DNA of 64,000 bases from Madurella fahalii (taxonomy: Eukaryota > Ascomycota > Sordariomycetes > Sordariales). Within the stretch, counting starts at the first letter, position 1; every line of letters begins with the position of its first letter. Below the pieces are notes generated by a model. The model was given only the letters and a program-made list of their open reading frames with translations, had not been told where the DNA came from and did not search any database. Made by a program: the position numbers and the translations under genes. Of this stretch, positions 58,721-64,000 are shown one piece after another. The stretch covers positions 9,015,001 through 9,079,000 of the forward strand of contig CM056875.1 of the NCBI GenBank assembly GCA_029876055.1, read 5' to 3'.

Positions 58721-59701
58721 TTCTCCAGCTGGCCTTGGGACGGCTCTGTCACGAATTCAGCGACGGACCTAAGCTTGCGGTAGAAGTCTCTACCTCCCCA
58801 TATCCCCCCTTTCCCGAGCCACCGCAAGTCAAAACAGTAGTCATATATTTCCCCGGCAAATCCGTGACCGGCGACCTCGCATTATACACGCATTATACGC
58901 ATACCTGCCCAACAGGACAAGGACTGATCGTCGGGGATGTTCCGCCGCAGGATTGGAGGATGCATGGGCCGGGAGGTCGAAACCCCCTGGGGGGTGGGTG
59001 GATGCGCAGACGAGGCCCTTGGGGCAGGGGTTTGGTTCTGGAATGAGGTCGCCGCAGCGGCGGGAGGGAGGGTGGGTTGAGAAGGGGGAGGTAGCCGAGG
59101 TGGTGGTGGTGGTGGTGGTTTTGGGTTTGGTGAGAAGTTGGCGAGGGTTGTTGATACGACGTGAGGAGCGCGTAGTAGGTGAGGTTTATGAAATGCATAG
59201 TGATCGATGGGTTTGTGGGCCGAACGAGAGTCGAAGAGGATAGGGCCAGACTACACGATAACCGGGTGTTAAAGAAAAGTACAGAGACATTGCTGGAGTT
59301 TTCACTCATTGGGGTGTTCGGGAGAGCGCGCTATATACCCATCTTGGTTTATACTAGCTTTTGATTTGGACTGAAATGGACCGAACCGAGTAACTGGCCC
59401 TAGATGATTCCTCCTGTCCGGCAATCTGGGTGGGGATTTACGTCCTTACCCTGGATGTGCCTCGAGAGTGTCGCATTCCGGGCAAGTAACTTGTAGTTTT
59501 AATTACTCGACGTAACCGGGGGGAGTAACAGGCTAGGTGGTATCGCATACCGCAGGATAGTGCATAACATCCCAGCGCAGTTTCGAGGATGGTGTATAAA
59601 GTACTAGCATACAAACTTGATATAGTATACAATATACTAGTACGTTAAATATACTAATATATGATATACCAGCTAAACATACTAGCATATAAAACCCTAT
59701 A
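58721..59701. other. Spacer, nothing recognised
   Basis: Contains a GGT/GTGG-rich run (59095-59130) and an AT-rich tract at 59590-59700. The minus-strand frame here is low-complexity His/Pro and shows no domain. Confidence 0.35.
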
Positions 59702-59885
59702 TACTGATCTTACTTTTGGACTACTAAACGTCATTTGGGCTACTTCTGGAACCTGAACTCACTTGTGGGCCCTGAACTCACTTCTTGGCCACTAAACCTA
59801 CCCTTGGGCTAATGATCTCACTTCTAAGTCACTGATCCCAATTTTGGGCTACTGAACTAACTTCTGGGCTACCGATCCCGCTTAT
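59702..59885. repeat. Degenerate 20-bp tandem repeat (minisatellite)
   Basis: About nine imperfect units with consensus near TACTGAACTCACTTCTGGGC run head to tail. Units differ mostly by single changes, so the array is old. It lies in non-coding DNA inside the inverted-repeat-bounded segment. Confidence 0.75.
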
Positions 59886-60512
59886 GCTAGTTCATGCCCT
59901 AGGTTGGTACGCGGTATCCCAGCTCGGAGTTCAGGACGGTACATGATAAACAGGCATATGATGGCACTAGCATATGATGATGGGATGTCTCAGAGTATGT
60001 CCCAGTTATTGGATTATCCACGCGCTAAGGCGTGTGGTTGAGCCCTCTGGCCGTGGTGTGGATTCACCATAATGGTGGCAAGTGCGCCGAAAACAGAGAT
60101 TTCCAGAGGAATTACCAAAGCCAGACAGCTCTACTGATACAACACAATACCACCAATTCAGCCTGTCTGCGTGCAAGTGATCCAATCCAACACCAGTCTA
60201 TTCCATATAGGCCGAAGCATGACAATATAAACGAAATTTCCATTAATTACCTACTCATTTTTTCGCTTAGGGTCCTCCTCTACTGCTTTACCACTTGTTT
60301 TCACCTGCTGCGCGGAACATCGTGACCTACCGAAGGGAACTTTAGCCGGGGGGGATTGAAAACGGGCCTCTGAGGCTGCGTAGTAGCCGCGTATGGGATC
60401 ACCCTAGCTGGAAGAATCAGGGAAAGCCCAGGACAAATCAGCCACAGCTCACCCCAGCTCAGGACTACGAATGAAAATGGAAATTTCGTGTGCCCAGATT
60501 CGTCTCATACAA

Positions 60513-62660
60513 CCAGGTTGTAAGGACACAGGTAAGAACATGCCGGCAAGATACAGATATGCGGTCAAGGGTGCAGACGGTTATGGAGAGAATATCGAGA
60601 TCGACACGGGGTTGCAATGTCGCCAGCAAGATATCCGCTGTGGCGACTTCAACAACGACAGCCTCGACGACTTCATCTGCATCAACACGGAGGGAAACAT
60701 GTGCGTTGCCATTAACAATGACGCCAATCCCCCGAAATTTTGTGCCTACAGGGAGCGGCGGTTTAATTCGAGTGGGCGAGCCGTGGATCACCCAAGAGTG
60801 TGTCCGTCTCGCCGATATAGATGGAGACGAGCGCCTGGATTATTGCGGTATTGACGACAAAGGCGATATCTACCTACCGTTGGCGCGACGGCGGCGTTGG
60901 GCTAGCTCCGACAGCGGCAGAATGGGGTTATTAGCAGGGAATGGTAGGTTCGAATCGTTCCAGTCATTCCCAAGTTTCGGACGGCGAATGCACACACATA
61001 AGGTAATTACTGCTGCATTTTTCTTCAACACTAACACGGCACTTCTATTTCTTAGGTCGGCGGCGAACCTACGTTCTACGCTCAACATGAAGCCGAAGGA
61101 ATAGGAGGTGTACACCTCATCGACATCAACGGCGATTTCAGAGCAGACTAGGTGTATCTGTACAAAGACAGATCGACAAAATCTTTATCAATTAGCGAGG
61201 AACCTATGACGAGGACGGCAAAGGTCTCCGTTCCTATTGGGTGAGAGCCTAGAAGGAGCATGATAAGCTCGACTCGGATTCTGGGTTCTACTTCGTTCGA
61301 ATCGCGGGCACCGGCGGACGTTACCGTATGGGCGTCTCGAACGGGACTTTTGATGGAGAAACCGCTGTCCTGGCCCTCCTCTCCATGTCAACGATACAAA
61401 GACTATATATGGGTGGACTCTAAGGCAAATGCTGTATGGAAATAGCCAGGGAGAGGCGAATTCATGGACCTCATGAGGGACAGGAGGAGTATTCATTTTG
61501 TGAATCTTGTCCAACAAAGACTAGTACATACGAGTCAAGCTTGGACTATGAATACTCATGATACTAGGGTAACTGGGACGGCGACGGCGTCAGCGACATT
61601 CTCGCAGCTGAAAAATGTACTGGACGCGTTGAGTGGTGGCGCAACCGCTGGACCCCTGGCAAGGCCCCCAGTGGCCAGGCTCCCACATTTGATGACCCCA
61701 AGTAGGTGGTAAATACGGGTTCTAACCTCTGCACGGAGGGTTTGGGTGTGGGATTGTATGATCAAGGTCTGAGATTCGCAGACTTAGGTAAAGGGCTCTC
61801 CTTAGTGATCCACGATCCAATCGCGTTGTCGCACGTAAATCACTGACACCATGCAGTGAGGTCTGCAGACGGCGATGGGCGTGTTGATTATCTCTGCAGG
61901 AGAAAGATGGCCAAAAGGTGGGCCATTTGAACACGGACAAAGGCCTGGAATACAAGGAGCAGATCAAGTTCGCTCCAGTAGAGAGGCTAGATAGAGCCAA
62001 TTTCAGATCCTCCGGATCATGGGTTGGCCGACAAAGGGGCTTGGAAGATGGGCATTTGTGTTGCGATCTGAAAGGGTTTAGCGCTGCCAAGAGTTAGAGC
62101 GCAGTTAGCCGCAGAGGATCGCTTTTGTATATATACCGCTCAAAGTCTCCCACATATTGGGATCAAAAACAAGGCACACTTTCTCTTCTTTTCTCCTACC
62201 AACACTCTATCCCTGAGCTGCCTTTTCGCTCCCTGCAGTGCCACAATTTGGCCCTCCTCGGGCAGAAGCTTACCAACCGGGTAGCAACCAGAGACTGACG
62301 TGAGTTTGGTTAGGTCAATGGCGACGGTAAGGCAGACCTAGTCTGGGTCAACAAGTACTAATGCTAAAGCGCGAGTTTAAAAATACGGGGCTTCATCCCG
62401 GCTGGAGGGAGTAGCCTGACCTGGATCGACCAAGGCATCCGCTCCGAGGGCCACGGCGGTGGGTAGAACATCCATTTCCCCAAGCTTGACAACGTCCACC
62501 GTACCGACTATCACGATATCTACCCACACACGGCCGCGACGAATACCTAGTTCAATGAATGTAGCGAAGAGGATGACCAATCGATCCCATGCTGCCGACC
62601 CCACCCGACGCTGGAGGCGATTCTGACGACAACGGCTTCGACGGCAGTGATCTCTCATTT
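60513..62660 (+). pseudogene. VCBS/FG-GAP repeat region (right half of the SGNH-VCBS gene), degraded
   Basis: Beta-propeller repeats of the type attached to fungal SGNH esterases. Readable blocks are RCGDFNNDSLDDFICINTEG, VRLADIDGDERLDYCGIDD, IGGVHLIDINGDFRAD (then TAG for Trp), WDGDGVSDILAA with VEWWRNRWTPGKAP, then VNGDGKADLVWVNKY and a tail NIHFPKLDNVHRTDYHD. The D-x-[DN]-x-D-G calcium-loop pattern recurs in each. The blocks lie in several frames with stops and at least one intron-like gap, so the gene is dead. Its first block follows closely on the family position where the left half stops at 54.19 kb. Confidence 0.7.
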
Positions 62661-62799
62661 AATTGGCATCCTTTCTCATCCTATCCAATTCCAACGATCG
62701 CAGTCCATCTACCGTGAGGACAGTTGCGTATCGAGCAGTAGAGCTTAGTAACATGCTGACCACAGGTGGTATTTAGAAGCTTAAGTCTGATTCTAACCC

Positions 62800-64000
62800 T
62801 GACATGCCAAAGACTGGCTATATACCCAGAACGGGCACGAATCTAACGTGATAACTTCTGCAGGGACAATGTACCTGTTTTGCAGCTCATTCTGGGCAAC
62901 CAGGTGGTAGATGACAAGATCTACGATAAGGTGGTGCAAGAGGACTTGAGGATGAAAAACTCAGCTATACCTATCAGTTGTCGAAAGAGTTATTCGTTAG
63001 TATGGTTCGAGTTTCTCGGCCGCTATTGCACGGGATGTTCTGCTCTGATGTGAACCTTACCCGTCGGGCAAGATCTTAGAGATCGCAATGTAATCGAACA
63101 AGAGAACTTTGGGCGCTGTAGAAGTGGTAGCAGTGGTATTTTCTACCACTTTCAGCTGTGCCGGGGCATCCTCAAAGGTTGCGTACTAGGCATCTGGATA
63201 CGACTTCATAGTGACTTGGGAAAACAAATTGACGTCGCTATTCTAGGTTCCGGTTCACACGCTATCGTCGTTCCTCTTCCACGGAGTTGTGCCAAGAGGG
63301 TCCCACATGTCGAGCTCGTAAAACATTAGACCGGCTCGGTAGTAGTAGCACAATGAGCATTCTTATTCGAACCTTGATCCGAGAAAGACAGGGAGGGCGG
63401 GAGTCTGACCTTGTGGTACTTTCCGTAATGGACTCGTCCACACCGGGTGTGCAGAATCGCCCGCCAAACTAGCCAACGTAGGGATCATAGTTTACAAATA
63501 CGACGTTGGGGCCTGCCCTAGCTGCTACCGCTGCCTGTTTTGACATAAATCCCCGTCAGACACTATTTTGGCTATCTTTAACATTATGCAATTGGATGGG
63601 GGATCAAGTGGGTTTACCAGCTGGGAGTTCATATCGTCGACGAGTTGGTTCATGATTTGTCGGTGCGTATAATTATATGAGACGTTCAGTTGGCGGTTGA
63701 ACGACTTTTCCTGTTAGCTGCGTTCATGTGACATAATAATCAGCTTCAGCTCCGCACACCTGGTCCTAATTAGGATTTAGGGATGTCTGGGGGTTAACTT
63801 ACGCCTGCTGCATCTATTGCTGGAGTCTGTGCCCATAAGTTCCAAGTGACTCTGTTGCAGTCGAAAAGCAGCAAGTTCACATCCCAGAACTTCGCGTACC
63901 TGTTTTGCACGTGTGAGCGACAGTCCATATCAAGCATACGTATAACATGAGACTACTGACCCTGTATAGTAGATAACGCCGGTAGTTTTGCTATAATTAG
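62800..64000 (-). pseudogene. Second SGNH hydrolase relic, extends beyond the window
   Basis: Minus-strand blocks, in coding order, are YAKFWDVN with VTWNLWAQTP, an intron, MNQLVDDMNSQL, another intron (GTAAAC donor, AACAG acceptor, around 63513-63599), then RAGPNVVFVNYDPYVG, FGGRFCTPGVDES, FYELDMWDPLGTTPWKR and finally VFHPQVLLHHLIVDLVIYH with LVAQN near 62.95 kb. This matches another fungal SGNH/GDSL subfamily (the FVNYD and VFHP blocks). A stop replaces Gln after YVG, and several frame changes are present. The N-terminal catalytic Ser block lies outside the window. It converges on the VCBS relic. Confidence 0.65.

Larger units (their letters stand above)
54154..60507. mobile_element. 6.35 kb segment bounded by inverted repeats, possible insertion
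   Basis: The bases 54154-54188 and 60473-60507 are inverted copies, 34 of 35 identical (outer end TGAGACGAATCTGGGCACAC). Inside each end several CTCAG/CTGAG motifs recur. The segment sits exactly between the two halves of one SGNH-VCBS gene. It contains an unknown broken gene, an esterase-NACHT relic and a minisatellite, but no recognised transposase. No clear target duplication is found, so an inversion-linked duplication is the alternative. Confidence 0.45.

Noticed and set aside
58893..59309. Minus-strand frame with a poly-His stretch.
   Set aside because: It is low-complexity Pro/His sequence caused by a GGT repeat; no signal peptide or domain.

Overview
The window is nuclear DNA of a filamentous ascomycete, most likely a Sordariales species of the family Chaetomiaceae. 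The evidence is short spliceosomal introns (49-240 bp, GT...AG, CTRAY-type branch sites), fungal-type proteins (Mediator kinase Ssn3 with a His-rich insert, GH6 cellulase, Zn2Cys6 factor), Fot1/pogo, Tad-like and LTR element relics, and C-to-T type decay resembling repeat-induced point mutation (RIP). The family assignment rests on protein resemblance only.

Region 1, 0.6-18.1 kb, is a normal gene-rich stretch: Ssn3/CDK8 (-), actin-related protein 2 (-), an Asp/Glu (hydantoin-type) racemase (+), a 12-TM sugar-type MFS transporter (-), an NmrA-like NAD(P) oxidoreductase (-), the RNA polymerase I subunit Rpa43 (+), two fungal proteins of unknown function (+), and a PPIL4-type cyclophilin with an RRM (+).

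Region 2, 18.1-28.1 kb, has no recognisable host gene. Its core (22.19-25.86 kb) is a stack of nested mobile elements that can be taken apart base by base: a short AT-rich element with long inverted ends holds one solo LTR and one Fot1/pogo element, and the Fot1 copy is itself split by three different solo LTRs.

Region 3, 28.1-43.4 kb, is gene-rich again: a Zn2Cys6 transcription factor (+), an Efm3/FAM86-type methyltransferase (+), ribosomal protein eS24 (+), a 1,573-residue coilin-like nuclear protein (-), GTP cyclohydrolase II for riboflavin synthesis (-), and a secreted GH6 cellulase without a cellulose-binding module (+).

Region 4, 43.4-64 kb, is an accessory 'graveyard'. Almost everything recognisable is broken: an FAD-linked oxidase, a Tad-like reverse transcriptase fragment, a glyoxalase-fold (VOC) gene, a SANT/Myb-like fragment, an SGNH hydrolase with VCBS repeats cut in two by a 6.35 kb segment bounded by inverted repeats, an esterase-NACHT (NLR-type) relic and another unknown gene inside that segment, and a second SGNH hydrolase on the opposite strand running out of the window. 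One gene in this region looks intact: a small secreted protein with 12 cysteines.

Exon limits were placed by hand from splice consensus, reading frame and family conservation. No database search was possible, so family names are recognition calls from motifs.
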